A program made the position numbers and the translations under genes. From Vespula vulgaris (Eukaryota > Arthropoda > Insecta > Hymenoptera > Vespidae): DNA of 64,000 nt. Position 1 is the stretch's first letter. Each line of letters starts with the position of its first letter. Below are positions 52,332 to 63,443 of the stretch, one piece after another. The stretch covers positions 1,439,501-1,503,500 of the forward strand of contig NC_066599.1 in assembly GCF_905475345.1 (NCBI RefSeq). The letters run 5' to 3'. The notes beneath the pieces were generated by a model that saw nothing but the letters and a program-made list of their open reading frames with translations, ran no database searches and was not told where the DNA came from.

Positions 52332-54165
52332 TTAACATATGATGGAACAGTTACAAGCACTTTCAACTGTTGCTTGAATAAGACCATATTTACCAGTAAC
52401 CATCCAATTTTTATCTTTTTCGTACAACATTTCACCTTTTCCAGGTGGTAATCCAACACAAACATCAGACTTTATTGTTCTCAAACTCAAAATATTTGTT
52501 GGCCGAAAGCCTCTCAATGCTTCTATAAATGAAGTAGTGTATTCCCAATTTATATCAGCCAATAATTTTCTATAATTTAAATCACCTTTAAATATTATTA
52601 ATTTTGCATCTGATAATTTTGCATATAGTATTTTATCCTTTTCCTTCATATCTGCCAAATCGTACGGACATGTCCAATAAGATTCTTCCTATACAAATAT
52701 ACAATATATATTATAATTAGTGCTAATAAGAAATATAAAATAACTATATATATATTACTACCTCAATAGTCCAAGTTTTGTTTTCTAAGTAATCATAAGA
52801 TAGCTGTGCTGTTCTTTTTAATTCTGGACTTGAGGATTTTTTCATATAATCCAATATCCAATGAAAATCTTTAACAACAGCATCGCTCACAAAGTATGGA
52901 TAACGTTTTACATAAAATCGAACTTTTCCAGCCAAGCCAAAATTAATTAGAAAAATTGCAAAACATATATCAGTGAAAAGTTCATATCCTGCATTATCCA
53001 ATATCAAGTCTACGATATCAGAATCATTTGGTTTTTGTTTACTAAGAACTTGCCAAACAAAATCACTGGCATTATCAAGTATATCATCATGAAAAATTGC
53101 TAATTGTTCTATAGGATTACCAGTTTGATTATTATCAGCTCCTGCACTTAGAGATAAATCACACCTGAAAAAATAATGACAGAATAAATACACATACACA
53201 CACAATATTATATATTACATATATATATATATATATATAAATTTTCTTTATTACTTGTTTCCCCAAAGATTCAATTCGATTAATTTAAAAAGTAGGTCTT
53301 TCTTTTCAATTTGCATTAATTTTGCCCTGTCAATCATATCCAACAAATATTTGTTAAGAATTTCTATGTTACACAAGGAATTAATAAAAGAATCCCTTTT
53401 TTGTTGTTGAAATGGGTCATACGTATGTAAAGCACTCCTATAAAATCATAGATTATATAGCATGTATTGCTATTGAGTGATAAAATATAATATATTCTTT
53501 TTTATACAAACTTACATAAGAAGAAATTTTTGTGCCAGTCTACGATACATATAGCATTCACAATACAACCATTCTGTATTAAACCAGGTTGGAGTGGCAC
53601 CTTCTTTTTCAGTTTTATCCTCCAAGTACTTATTCCAAACAGCCGCATCATTGTCGCTGTCATTTTCTATTATTGGTAATATTGTCAAAGCCTTATTAGT
53701 AACAATCTCGTTCTTCAATTGACTTATAAATCCAACCATTTGTTTTATTTCTTCCGTAGCATTCTGTAGAATATATATACATTGTATTAATAAACTATAA
53801 TATCGATAACAAGTTATACAGATCACAATAAAATACATTCACCTGTCCAAATTTTTGTGCGATTTGTTCTTTATTACGACTAAGGTTGTCTACAATTTTC
53901 GTTAATATTATCGGCAATCTATCCTTAAGCGTAACATAAGCAAAACTCCTGGAACATAGTTCTTTTTATACTATCACAGAAAAATTATAATTGTTCAGTT
54001 AATATTATAATTGTTCTTAAGGATTAGATTAAATTCAATATATTATATTTACCGCATATAAATCCCAGCAAGACGTACACCAAAGGGTGTCAAAGTATCT
54101 TGAAGATTTACAATCTCCACCGAATTAGATCTAATTGGCATGGTTTGTTTCGCGTTTGTAGCCAT
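52332..54165 (-). CDS. ARMT1: ARMT1-type damage-control phosphatase (DUF89 family)
   Basis: Six minus-strand exons (54165-54053, 53948-53843, 53763-53516, 53437-53255, 53164-52762, 52688-52332) join at GT-AG sites without frame breaks into 469 aa. ARMT1 proteins are usually about 440 aa. Landmarks: LWGNKCDLSLSAGA (about residues 213-225), the metal-site motif DNAGYELFTD (D273, N274), D311 in FVSDAVVKDF, the C-terminal LIIFKGDLNYRKL (D387), then LRTIKSDVCVGLPPG and TGKYGLIQ. All expected metal-binding Asp/Asn are present, so an active metal-dependent phosphatase is likely. Family members dephosphorylate damaged sugar phosphates; human ARMT1 was also reported as a PCNA glutamyl methyltransferase, a role that is debated. 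The first ATG has T at -3; Met9 (AAACCATG) has a better context and could be used instead. Confidence 0.96.
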
Positions 54166-54184
54166 TGATATTAACAAGAGGCAC

Positions 54185-54289
54185 CTAACGAATAGATGAT
54201 AAATGTTTCAGCCTACAAGACATAAAGGAAAATTCATATCTATGATCACATTAAATTAAAATTACATAACCCTATGTTAATTTGTTTAC
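54185..54289 (-). other. Probable 5' UTR intron of ARMT1
   Basis: On the minus strand TATCCG|GTAAAC (donor, exon end 54290) and TTCGTTAG|GTGCC (acceptor, exon start 54184) would remove a 105-bp intron just upstream of the start codon. The size suits the other short introns of this gene. It is inferred from splice-site appearance only. Confidence 0.5.
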
Positions 54290-54290
54290 C

Positions 54291-54396
54291 GGATACTTTT
54301 TCTCGATGTCATTCACGTTTATCTATAGCTAATAAGAATCCTCTGCTTCGCGCATGCGCAGTATTAAATTCTGCGTCAATTTGAAATTTTGGCGCG
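54291..54396 (-). promoter_or_regulatory. ARMT1 promoter with NRF-1 and E2F-like sites
   Basis: CGCGCATGCGCA at 54349-54360 is a perfect match to the palindromic NRF-1/ewg consensus YGCGCATGCGCR. TTTTGGCGCG at 54387-54396 fits an E2F-type site. Both lie just upstream of the presumed first (UTR) exon. No TATA box is seen. This suggests constitutive, growth-linked expression. Confidence 0.6.
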
Positions 54397-55460
54397 TTAA
54401 CTCTTTGATCGATCAACTACATAGAAAATGTAAACTTTGAATGTGATCTTTAAAAATTTCGATCAATGATTATTAAAATACTATAACTATTATCATATGT
54501 TTACTTTAAAGATCTTTGTGTAAATATATTAAAAACTATTTTAAAATCGTTCGTTACTTTATAAAATAGCTTGCACGTGTTAGAAAACGAAAAGAAAAAA
54601 GAGAGAGAGAGAGAGAGAGAAAAGAACGATCTTATTTCCTTGCAATATCTCTCATTTGTTTTTTTTGTCAGTATCTAAAACTACAAACTAGAACGATAAT
54701 TTAGTTACAGATAACCTTAGGGGTTGATAAACTTTAGTCGGAAGATTGCAACCGGCAAAACCACTCTACCACTCGGCTCGTTGCATCTCTCGAACTTTTG
54801 GTTCGTTCGTTTGCTCGTTCTTTGGGTTTAGGAATGCAAATTATTAAATGACTTTTCTCGCCATAGCGCAATTTGTTTCTCCACGTGTCTTGGCAATAAA
54901 AAAAAAAAAGAAGAAAATAAAAAAAAAGATAAAAAGGAAAGAAAGAAAGAAAGAAAGAAAGGAGGAAAAAAAGAGAAAAAAGAAGGCAAGAAAGCAGAAG
55001 AAGAAAAAAAAAATTGCGAAGACAAAAAAAAAAGTCTCGGCGAGATTTGACTATGGATCACGTTTTTTTTCTTTTTCCTTCTTTTCTTTTTTTGGTGGAA
55101 ATCTATCAGGAGAAAGGAGAGACGACTACTACCATTGAAATGTTTTTTCCTTTCGTATAATAATCGAAAAATGAAAACAATCGTAGAAGGAAGTTGCATC
55201 GTATTCTCCGTTAAATGAAATCTACGTATAGCAGGCAATGTTCGAACCTTCCCAACCTCTGGAGCTCCCACCTTTGGGATATCTCGAAGCAATGTTGCTA
55301 ATTACTACATACCACCGAATGCGGCATAACCCACGACCCATGAATTCCAACAGTATGGCCGAGCGTGTGCAGGCTCGAAACTGGATTTGTCTTCCATCTC
55401 TCTCTCCCTCTCTCTCCCTCTCTCTATCTCACCCTATCTTTGTCTCTCTCTATCTATCTA

Positions 55461-55501
<41 letters not shown>

Positions 55502-56750
55502 ATCGTTCACAACCATCCCCATCAAATTCTACCTTCTTCTCTTCGCTCGAAGAACTCCCCTCGAAAACAACGGAGCTACAGTCCACACTTTCATCAAGTA
55601 TCAGTTACATTCGGAATTTTATCAAATTTTATCAATACCATTCTTCTATATCTTCTATTTCTTTCAATGTTAAAAGTAAAAGAAGAGATTTGCGCGATTT
55701 CTTTTTTTTTATGTTCATTCTTTCTTTCTTTTATATATATATATATACGTTCTAAATTTCAGATCATTTTTAAAGGTCCAACAATAATAGTCAATCAGCA
55801 TTGAAAATGATTAATGAAAGGAAATTCATTAAATACCATTGGTTATTGGCCATTGGTATTCTTTTTTTTTTATATTTGAAATCGAAAAGAGATTTCCGTT
55901 AATTCTTTTTGTCTTTCTTTTTCGATGTAAATTGTAATTTCATGAACGAAATTTTTACAAGAGGCGATAGTAATGTGGTCAGTTCACGTTAAAATCGATT
56001 AACGAGAGGGCTTATGATAAATTTCAAAAGGATAATCATTAAATACGTCGGCCACATGGCTAACTGCAATTTTCGAAATGAAGACCAACGAGAAAGTCGC
56101 GAGATATCAGAACCATACCACCTAGTCGTTCTAGCAACGTCTGTGATATCGCATTGCAGTAATTATAGTTGGCAAGAAACTTGACGTTGAATCTTTCTTA
56201 TCATTAACCGATTTTATTTCTCATCATTCGAGATTACTCGAAGAGATGTTAAAAGATTCTTATCGAGCTTCGAGTTTTCTTTGAATGTCTTAATATTCAA
56301 CGTATAATTCCGAACGATTGAAATTATTATAACAAAAAAAAAAAAAAAAGAAAGGAGAAAGGAATCGGGTAAATCGAATAAAAGTATTAAAATATTTGTA
56401 AAAGATCGAGGAAAGAAATTAAAAATAATATCAACGTAGAGTAGAACGAATCTTTTGAACTTATCTTTTCAAATCGGTCTTGTAATAAATTCATTTGAAA
56501 ACGTTCCTATTTCTGTTGCTAATAATATAAACGATTGAAGGAGATCGAGCGTGTTTAAATTGAAATAAGAAAGCTAAGAAAAGAAAAGAAAAGAAAAAAA
56601 AAGAAAAAAGAAAATGGTGTAATTAAAATGTATCTACGTGAAATATCGTGAAAATATAATTGGGATGGTCTCTCTCTCCTTGTAGAAATCTTCGAGCAAT
56701 AAGATTTGCACGCTCTGAAGGACGTTGGATAGTTGCAAGAAGTTATTCGA

Positions 56751-56753
56751 CTT

Positions 56754-56838
<85 letters not shown>
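56751..56838. repeat. (CT)n microsatellite, about 43 units
   Basis: Near-pure CT dinucleotide array with one CTTT interruption. Confidence 0.95.
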
Positions 56839-56843
<5 letters not shown>

Positions 56844-57903
56844 GCGTGCACACAGACGAACATACAGAGAAAGTTAGTATTGCGTTGTACAGAAAGCTCG
56901 GGTTGAATTAGGGAGAATGTAAATGATAGGAAAGCTGCAAGTTCATTATTACCAGCGGACGTAATACCACAGAATTGTTCGGAAAACTTTTCTGAATGGC
57001 AGTTAATTATAATTAATATCACATTGTCTAAGTAGAGAGAGACAAAAAGAGACTTCGTACGCGTCCTTACTTACTCTCAAGAATCGCCAAAAACGCACTG
57101 CCACGAAGTTTCTTCTTCTTCTTCTTCTTCTTCTACTTTTTCTGCTTTTGCTTCTACTTCTTCCATTTCTTCTTCTCCTTCTCGAAAAAGCTTCCTTGCT
57201 CCGCGGCCCATATAAAATTACACCGAGTTACCAAACAGCTCGATTGTTTTCTCTCTACGGAGTTTTTCTACCAAAGCAACGATGCTTTTTCATCGTCGTT
57301 TTAAGCCATCCTACAAATGTTATCGCTCATTGAAATTTTGATGTTATAATAAAAAAAAAAAAAAAAGAGAGAGAGAGAGAGAAATAAAATGATTTCGATA
57401 ATAATTAAAATTGAAACGAGTACGTAAGAAATAAAAATTACGATCGTATCGTAATTATCGATTGGTCGAAAAAAATGTATCGATTGTAATTTAGATAATT
57501 AATTGAATGACCTTAGATTCGAACGATGTCGAAAGAACGAAAATGTAATCGTTGATCGATTAAGAAAATTCGAAGGTTCTTTCGAAGGAACGAATTTGTC
57601 CCTTAAATTTTTTTGTTTCTAACGCGAGAACTTTCTCTCTCTCTCTCTCTCTCTCTTTTTCTTTGTCTCTCTCTCTCTTTTTCTTTCTTTCATTCTTTCT
57701 CTTTAGAAAAAGAATAAAAACATCTTCGAATTCCGTGCTTCTCCGAAGTCGTTGAATTAAATCCGTGTTTTACCGGTGAAAAACGTCTGTCTAATTGCAG
57801 ATATACAAGCAGCTCTCACACTTTTTACAGAAAATTCTATTGAATCGTATATATCGGATTGTAACGTCGATTCGAACTTCTCTTGTGACCTCTACTTAGA
57901 CAA

Positions 57904-58107
57904 AAAGAGAAAGAAAACGAGAAAAAGAAAAAGAAAATGAAAAAGAAAGAAAGAAAGAAAAAAAGAAAAAGAAAAAGAGAGAAAGAGAAAGAGAGAGAGA
58001 GAAAGAGTTCTTCAAGAGGAAAAAGAAACAAAAAAAAAATAGTGGAAACTTGTAGAGACTTCTTTTCTGCTATAGAGAAAAAGAGTAAAAGAAAGATAGT
58101 GACAGAA

Positions 58108-58142
<35 letters not shown>

Positions 58143-58345
58143 GAGAGAGGATGAAGGGTAAAGGAAAAAGTAACTTCAACGATCGAATCGAATCGCTAGT
58201 TTTAAACTGCACCCGAGGAAGTCCACCTCCTCCCGGTGATTGCTTTTCGCGTTTAATACGAAACAGGGCGTAAGTCAATTTGTATCTTACGTAATACGTG
58301 CCAGCCAGCATTCGCATTCTCTCTCTCTCTCTCTCTGTCTCTCTC

Positions 58346-58384
<39 letters not shown>

Positions 58385-58405
58385 CTATTTCTTTCTCTAT
58401 CTCAC
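57904..58405. repeat. Purine tracts followed by (CT)n tract
   Basis: Purine tracts at 57904-58012 and 58106-58149 (GA units) are followed by a CT tract at 58316-58405. The spacer, about 165 bp, includes a GC-balanced non-repetitive segment. Confidence 0.8.
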
Positions 58406-58954
58406 TTTCTCCCTTACTCTTTCCGTAGGGCATGATTTTCTCGTTTATCTCCTGCCTCTCGAGTTCTTCCATTTTACCTGCCGGCGTGAAGTCGAAAGCT
58501 ACGCGAAATTACAAAATCTCAGCGAAATCGATAAACTCGTCGATGAATTTTTCAACGTTAGATGGATTTCCTTCTCCTATAGTGTCACATAGAAATCAAA
58601 TAATTTTCTATACCTTTTAAAGCAATCACCATTACGATATGTACTCCCTCTGCTAGAACTTTTGATAGAAATGCAATGTTTCAATTCGGGTTGAACAATG
58701 GTAGAAAGATAATAACTCTAGGTTTTTACTATTGGATGTTGGTTCCTTTGTATACGTTTTTTGGACTTTGACCTTTTTGGAGATTATATATAAATATGAG
58801 GATAGATAAGTAGAGAAGTAAGGGTTCGAATCTAATGTGGAACATTTGTATTCTATTCAATTGTATCAATTTTAATGTAATTTGTCTTATTTTTTTGTAG
58901 AAAAGAATTTAACGTAGGGATAAAAAGAAGAATAAAAAAGAGTGGAGAGATCCT

Positions 58955-59078
58955 ATTGGTCAGTATGGCCCTCGCGGTCATAATCGCGGCTCGTTATTGG
59001 TTGATCAAATTGGCAACGTTGTTATCGCTTGGACGATACTAAATTAACACGGGATATACGTCGTCGTCTTAATTACAG
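58955..59078 (+). promoter_or_regulatory. Promoter-like region with three inverted CCAAT boxes and a following splice donor
   Basis: ATTGG (inverted CCAAT) occurs at 58955-58959, 58996-59000 and 59009-59013 in a locally GC-richer segment. It is followed by a donor-like AATTACAG|GTAATT with exon end 59078. The donor and its flanks are duplicated 436 bp downstream. Interpretation as promoter plus first exon is inference. Confidence 0.4.
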
Positions 59079-59138
59079 GTAATTAACATATTTTTTCTTA
59101 CGTACATTTCCCTCCAATGTACCAATCGATTGTCGAAC
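59055..59138 (+). repeat. Tandem duplicate of a first-exon/donor segment, copy 1
   Basis: An 84-bp stretch that aligns without gaps to 59491-59574 (offset 436 bp), about 60 of 84 positions identical by hand count. Shared blocks include CGTCGTC, ACAGGTAATT, ATATTTTTTC and CAATCGAT. Confidence 0.7.
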
Positions 59139-59375
59139 TTTTCATTTACACGATGTGGTATTCGCAAGACGAGATGTTACATCGTTTAAGAAATAATCTT
59201 ATTATCTCTTATTTTTTTCTCTCGTTTGAGGCTTTATTTTACCACGTAGATCATTCCGATCGTTTATTTTCTTGTTTTCGACTTCAAAACTATCCCTTCC
59301 GATAGATTTTAGACGTCTGTATCGTGTTTTTGACATTTTCATATTTTCCAATAAATAGATCGAAAAATCACGAAT

Positions 59376-59514
59376 TTATAAGTGGGCCATTACGCGATGA
59401 CGCAATGCGCATGCGCGATGGGCCTGTCTAGACGTGTGCCGAGTAAACCATCGCCATTTTGAGTTCGCGAGTCCTGACAGGTTGCACGAAGTATCGTCGT
59501 CCTCGGAATCACAG
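59376..59514 (+). promoter_or_regulatory. Promoter-like region with perfect NRF-1 palindrome and YY1-like site
   Basis: TGCGCATGCGCG at 59406-59417 matches the NRF-1/ewg consensus. A TGACGCAA sits just before it and CGCCATTTTG (YY1-like) about 40 bp after it. A donor AATCACAG|GTAATT follows (exon end 59514). There is no ATG-led frame of note in the presumed exon. This looks like a TATA-less promoter driving a plus-strand transcript. Confidence 0.5.
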
Positions 59515-59574
59515 GTAATTAGAATATTTTTTCCAACGTAGAGCATTCTTTAATATATCAATCGATCGCCGAAC
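59491..59574 (+). repeat. Tandem duplicate of a first-exon/donor segment, copy 2
   Basis: Partner of 59055-59138. The conserved centre is the splice-donor block ACAGGTAATT and the AT-rich intron start, ending in CAATCGAT(C/T)G(C/T)CGAAC. Confidence 0.7.
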
Positions 59575-59947
59575 ACACGATTTATATATGACCGAATTCA
59601 CGAATCGAGATATTGTCGCGTTCGAAAGATATTCGCAAAAATAAAATCGGCATCCCTATGTACTCACGACGCTATTACGTCATACTTCTTTTTTTTTTAA
59701 ATTTCTACTCTTATTTTCGCAATATCGTTACTTTTCTCGTCCTTAACGATGTATTAATTAATAATCTTTCATTAATTAGCTATCATTGATCGTATTTCGT
59801 ATTATATTCGATTTTCATATATACGTATATATCATACACATTATACGCAGTATATATATATATGCAAAAATTACGTACTATATATATACATATGTACATA
59901 CATATATATATAATAGGCATGTACACAATTTATACGCATTATACGCA

Positions 59948-59948
<1 letters not shown>

Positions 59949-59991
<43 letters not shown>
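59949..59991. repeat. (TA)n microsatellite
   Basis: About 21 TA units within a wider TATA/CATA-rich stretch (59815-60150). Confidence 0.95.
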
Positions 59992-59993
<2 letters not shown>

Positions 59994-60766
59994 CTCGTGT
60001 ACATAATTTATACGTATTAACGCACATTATCATACTCATTATTACGCATAAATATATACGTAATATCGCTTGTACATAGTCTATATATATATATCTTCCG
60101 ATGGACATATATACACTCATCATATATCCTCTTATGGACATATATATATATACGTATATACAATTCACTTTATATTCTATTAATACGATTTTACATTTTT
60201 AGAGTTCTAAGAATTTTACGAAACGTATCAAAGAAAATATATCCAATGGAAATCATTTGTATCGTATAACATATACGAGTAAGTCTATCTTTTCGTAACA
60301 ACATAAAGAGAGCGTAATAAGAGAGAAAGAGAGATCGATAACAATCCGCAAATAATAACAAACAGGTTATGAATCTCCAAGAATTTCTTTGAATAAGAAC
60401 GCGACAAAGCAATCGGAGGTCGATTCCTTAAAGGTCAGAAGAAAATCTCTTCAGTTTTAAAGGGTCTTTCGTCGTGTACACACATACGTATCTACGCATT
60501 CATTAATTTTCTCTGAGGTACGCATTTTATATTACTGAACGTTTTAACTTTAATATTAAATATACATATACACATATATATATATATGTATGTATATTTT
60601 TCTTTCTTTGAATATTTATTTATTTAAAAATCTAGATTTAAAAATAATATAAATAAAAGAATGTAATTAAATATTTATTAAAAATTTCAATTATTTTTAT
60701 TTATTTAATATCATAATAAGTATATTGTTACATACAGGAAAGTATATAAATTTGTATTAATTTCAG

Positions 60767-61051
60767 GTGATCCCGATATTATCCCAATAAAGAATCGCTT
60801 AAGTAGAGTCAGTGTTTGTTCGGTAACTAAAATTTGTCGGTGTTGTATCGCGTATATATTTACTTTTAGAAACACGTGTAATTTAAATCGATTGCGTGCA
60901 AAGCAGTCATAGAGTCAGTGTTTGTTCGTCTGAAGTTTTGTTATTCCGTATTTATATTATATAAACAGTAGAGATATTCTCGAATTAGACTCAGTGTCCG
61001 TTCCGTAATAATGTATATTATAACTTTTGCATATTAGAGTCAGTGCATCAA
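60767..61051 (+). ncRNA. Candidate non-coding exon with four TAGAGTCAGTG motifs
   Basis: Bounded by an acceptor (AATTTCAG|GTGATC) and a donor (CATCAA|GTAAGA). All frames are stop-rich. Motif copies: 60804-60822 and 60910-60928 are identical over 19 nt; 60986-61003 (TAGACTCAGTGTCCGTTC) and 61035-61050 (TAGAGTCAGTG then CATCA) are variants. Spacing shrinks: 106, 76, 49. Together with the upstream promoter-like donors it could be the second exon of a spliced long non-coding RNA, or a 5' UTR exon of a gene beyond the window. Confidence 0.35.
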
Positions 61052-61207
61052 GTAAGATGATTCACAGAATATCTACATTTCCATAGGAGAAATTTGGTTA
61101 GTAAATTTTTTCATTCTTAAATAATTTTCTTATACGAATAAATTCCTTAAATAATTTTACGAATCTTTTATTATAATATATTAAATAAAAATTTGTTCTT
61201 TTTTCAG

Positions 61208-61388
61208 ATAGTTGGGTTCTCGTCTCTCTACAATTTGGATCATCAATGATTTCAACTTATAACTTAATATCTATTTACATCGTGTCTATCACTTATGTAC
61301 TACGGATGAATCTTCCTTAATTTCGATCAACTGCAATGCGAACGAGCGAGTGTTTTGGAGCCACTGTAGAACTTCTTAAGTAGTGAGT
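61208..61388 (+). ncRNA. Candidate next exon of the same transcript
   Basis: Starts after TTTTTTCAG (acceptor) at 61207. It is GC-balanced towards its end (GCGAACGAGCGAG, TTGGAGCCACTG) and non-coding by inspection. A small hairpin CCTC-T-GGTAC/GTACC-GAGG lies just beyond, at 61405-61428. The 3' boundary is uncertain: TAGT|GAGT is not a standard donor, so it may be a terminal exon. Confidence 0.25.
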
Positions 61389-62462
61389 AAAAAAATTAAA
61401 AGTCCCTCTGGTACTCATCGTACCGAGGAAGAATCGATACGAGTTACTAGTTGTAATTTTTTAATTGATTGATATGATTCGTGAAATTCATTTGTTGAAT
61501 TTATTTTTTTTTTGTCTCGTTTTATTTATTATTAGTTCAGGATCTTAACTCGTTTGAATATAGTGATACTTAGAAAATTATCTGTATATAGATATATGAT
61601 TCATTTATAAATTAATTAAATTGAAATAATTAGTTGGAAGTACGTGTAAAGTATATAACATAATTTTGCATAGCATTTCGTAAACATTTCTATATATTAT
61701 TACATTTATATAAAAAGTGAACGAGAAGACCTTCGTGACGAGTAGATTTTAGAATGCAAACGACAAACAATGATCACGTTAATTAATTAGAACAGTTTCT
61801 TGTATAAAGTAATAGTCCCTCAAGGAATTTTAAGTAAAACGTAAACACAGAATTTTCAAAATTTTTCAAAGTTTTTTTTTGCATTAATAAAATAAAAACA
61901 TTTTTAATTAATTAAATTAAATTTTATAATTTTTTAAAAGCAAAGAAACAGATAGAGTCATTAGTCCGTGTTAGTTGATAAGTATAATCTTTTTTTTAGT
62001 TTAGGATTTTTAGCAATTAATTTACTAATTCTCATTTCTCTGTGCTTCTTGAATTCTATATTTTACCACTTATAGCGACTATCGCCACGTTAATGATTCT
62101 GCACGATATACTTTGCATCTATGTGTGTGCATGTGCTTGTAGATAAATTTTACATCGTTATGGGAAATTTTTAATCGTTATATATATATATACACATACA
62201 TTTTTTTGTTTGATATTTTGATATTTAATTTATTGACTTTATGATTATTTGACTTTTTATTTGATATTTAATTTATCGACCAGCAATTTCTATTAACAAA
62301 AAAAAAAAAAAAAGAAACTTTCCGTTTATTTTTTTCTTCTTTCTTTTTTTTTCGATGAAATGCAACGATAAGAAGTTTCTTAAGTGAGAAAATACGCGAT
62401 GTCGGTTGTAATGTCTTTACGAAAAGCCTATAAACGATTTAGCGGTAATGGAAGAGGACGTA

Positions 62463-62579
62463 TATGCCCAGGGGCATGATGGTGTGAGCGACCGAAATAA
62501 TAGGGCAATTGTTATGCTACAGCACGGTAGGCAGAGGATCAGAATACGACGTTCTCGATAAGACACGACCCTGGGCATA
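62463..62579. repeat. 11-bp inverted repeat enclosing a GC-balanced 95-bp segment
   Basis: TATGCCCAGGG (62463-62473) and CCCTGGGCATA (62569-62579) are perfect reverse complements. The left arm also forms a tight local palindrome (ATGCCC-AG-GGGCAT). The enclosed sequence is non-repetitive and stands out from the AT-rich flanks. It could be a structured RNA or a mobile-element remnant. Confidence 0.55.
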
Positions 62580-62879
62580 CTTAACGAACTTACACTTTTG
62601 TGACCGCCGGACGCGTCTACCTTTCACGATCCTTTTTCGATCGATCGAGATCTTTCTTTTCGAGAATTTTTCACGAGATTGCGAATAAATAAACTCAAAA
62701 CTTGATAATTTATTACCTTTAATAGAGATAAAAACTTTTCTTTGTTTCTTTATCATATATATATGTATATATATGTATGTATGATATATATATATATATC
62801 TTGTTTATAAAATAAAAAATTTCATATGATCTATAATATAAATAATTTTCTTAAGTTTCTTTAATTACGAGATTTAATA

Positions 62880-62986
62880 CAGGACGGACCAAAAGTTCTT
62901 AGACTTGTAGTTTTATTTGTATTTTAAAAAAAGTCTAGAAGTAGAGTAATTATTAAAATAGCCCAGAAACTTTTGATCCAGCCTTG
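62880..62986. mobile_element. 107-bp mariner/Tc1-type MITE
   Basis: Flanked by TA on both sides (62878-62879, 62987-62988), the target duplication of this superfamily. The left end CAGGACGGACCAAAAGTT and the reverse complement of the right end (CAAGGCTGGATCAAAAGTT) are imperfect terminal inverted repeats. The interior is AT-rich and non-coding, with a short inner AGACT/AGTCT inverted pair. It is far too short for a transposase, so non-autonomous. Confidence 0.75.
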
Positions 62987-63249
62987 TAGATGAAAACTTT
63001 GTTACATTTGTTTATTAATAATATCAGTCTTTATAAAATGAAGTTTAGATTTAGGACATGTCGATTATTTTACTCTCATATCTTAGGATGTTAGAACTAA
63101 TTGTAAAAAAAAAAAAAAGTCTTCCGAATAATATTTGTATATGTGCATAGATATCTATATTCACATATTATGTATTATTCGATTATATAAATTCGCAAAG
63201 GATTACGTAACACGGGTGTATATAATAGATTCAACACAGCTGGTCTAGG

Positions 63250-63363
63250 TTTTCTCGTCTCAACATCTCAAAATTACACTGTAGATTTTCATAACGTTCT
63301 GTAATTCCGACGGGTGGTCTTAAACTTTCCAACGGCAGCTTGCGTTACTGTGGTTGAGATGAG

Positions 63364-63367
<4 letters not shown>
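63250..63367. repeat. 15-bp inverted repeat (one mismatch) around about 90 bp
   Basis: TTTTCTCGTCTCAAC (63250-63264) and GTTGAGATGAGAAAA (63353-63367). The size is MITE-like, but I see no clear target-site duplication. The right arm runs directly into a GA microsatellite. Confidence 0.5.
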
Positions 63368-63407
<40 letters not shown>

Positions 63408-63443
63408 TAAGAGAGAGAGAGAGAGATAGATAGATAGATAGAT
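63361..63443. repeat. (GA)n and (GATA)n microsatellite
   Basis: GA units with one GAAAATAA interruption, ending in GATA repeats. Confidence 0.9.

Larger units (their letters stand above)
54400..58900. other. Gene-poor region with dense CT/GA tracts
   Basis: No gene supported. Purine block about 54895-55035, CT tract about 55395-55500, near-pure CT array 56751-56838, GA/CT pair 57904-58405. GC-balanced islands at about 54720-54830, 55225-55390 and 58180-58320 have no coding motif that I recognise. Confidence 0.6.

Noticed and set aside
56555..57022. 155-codon minus-strand frame
   Set aside because: Its core is an Arg-Glu dipeptide string from the CT array; the flanks have no motif.
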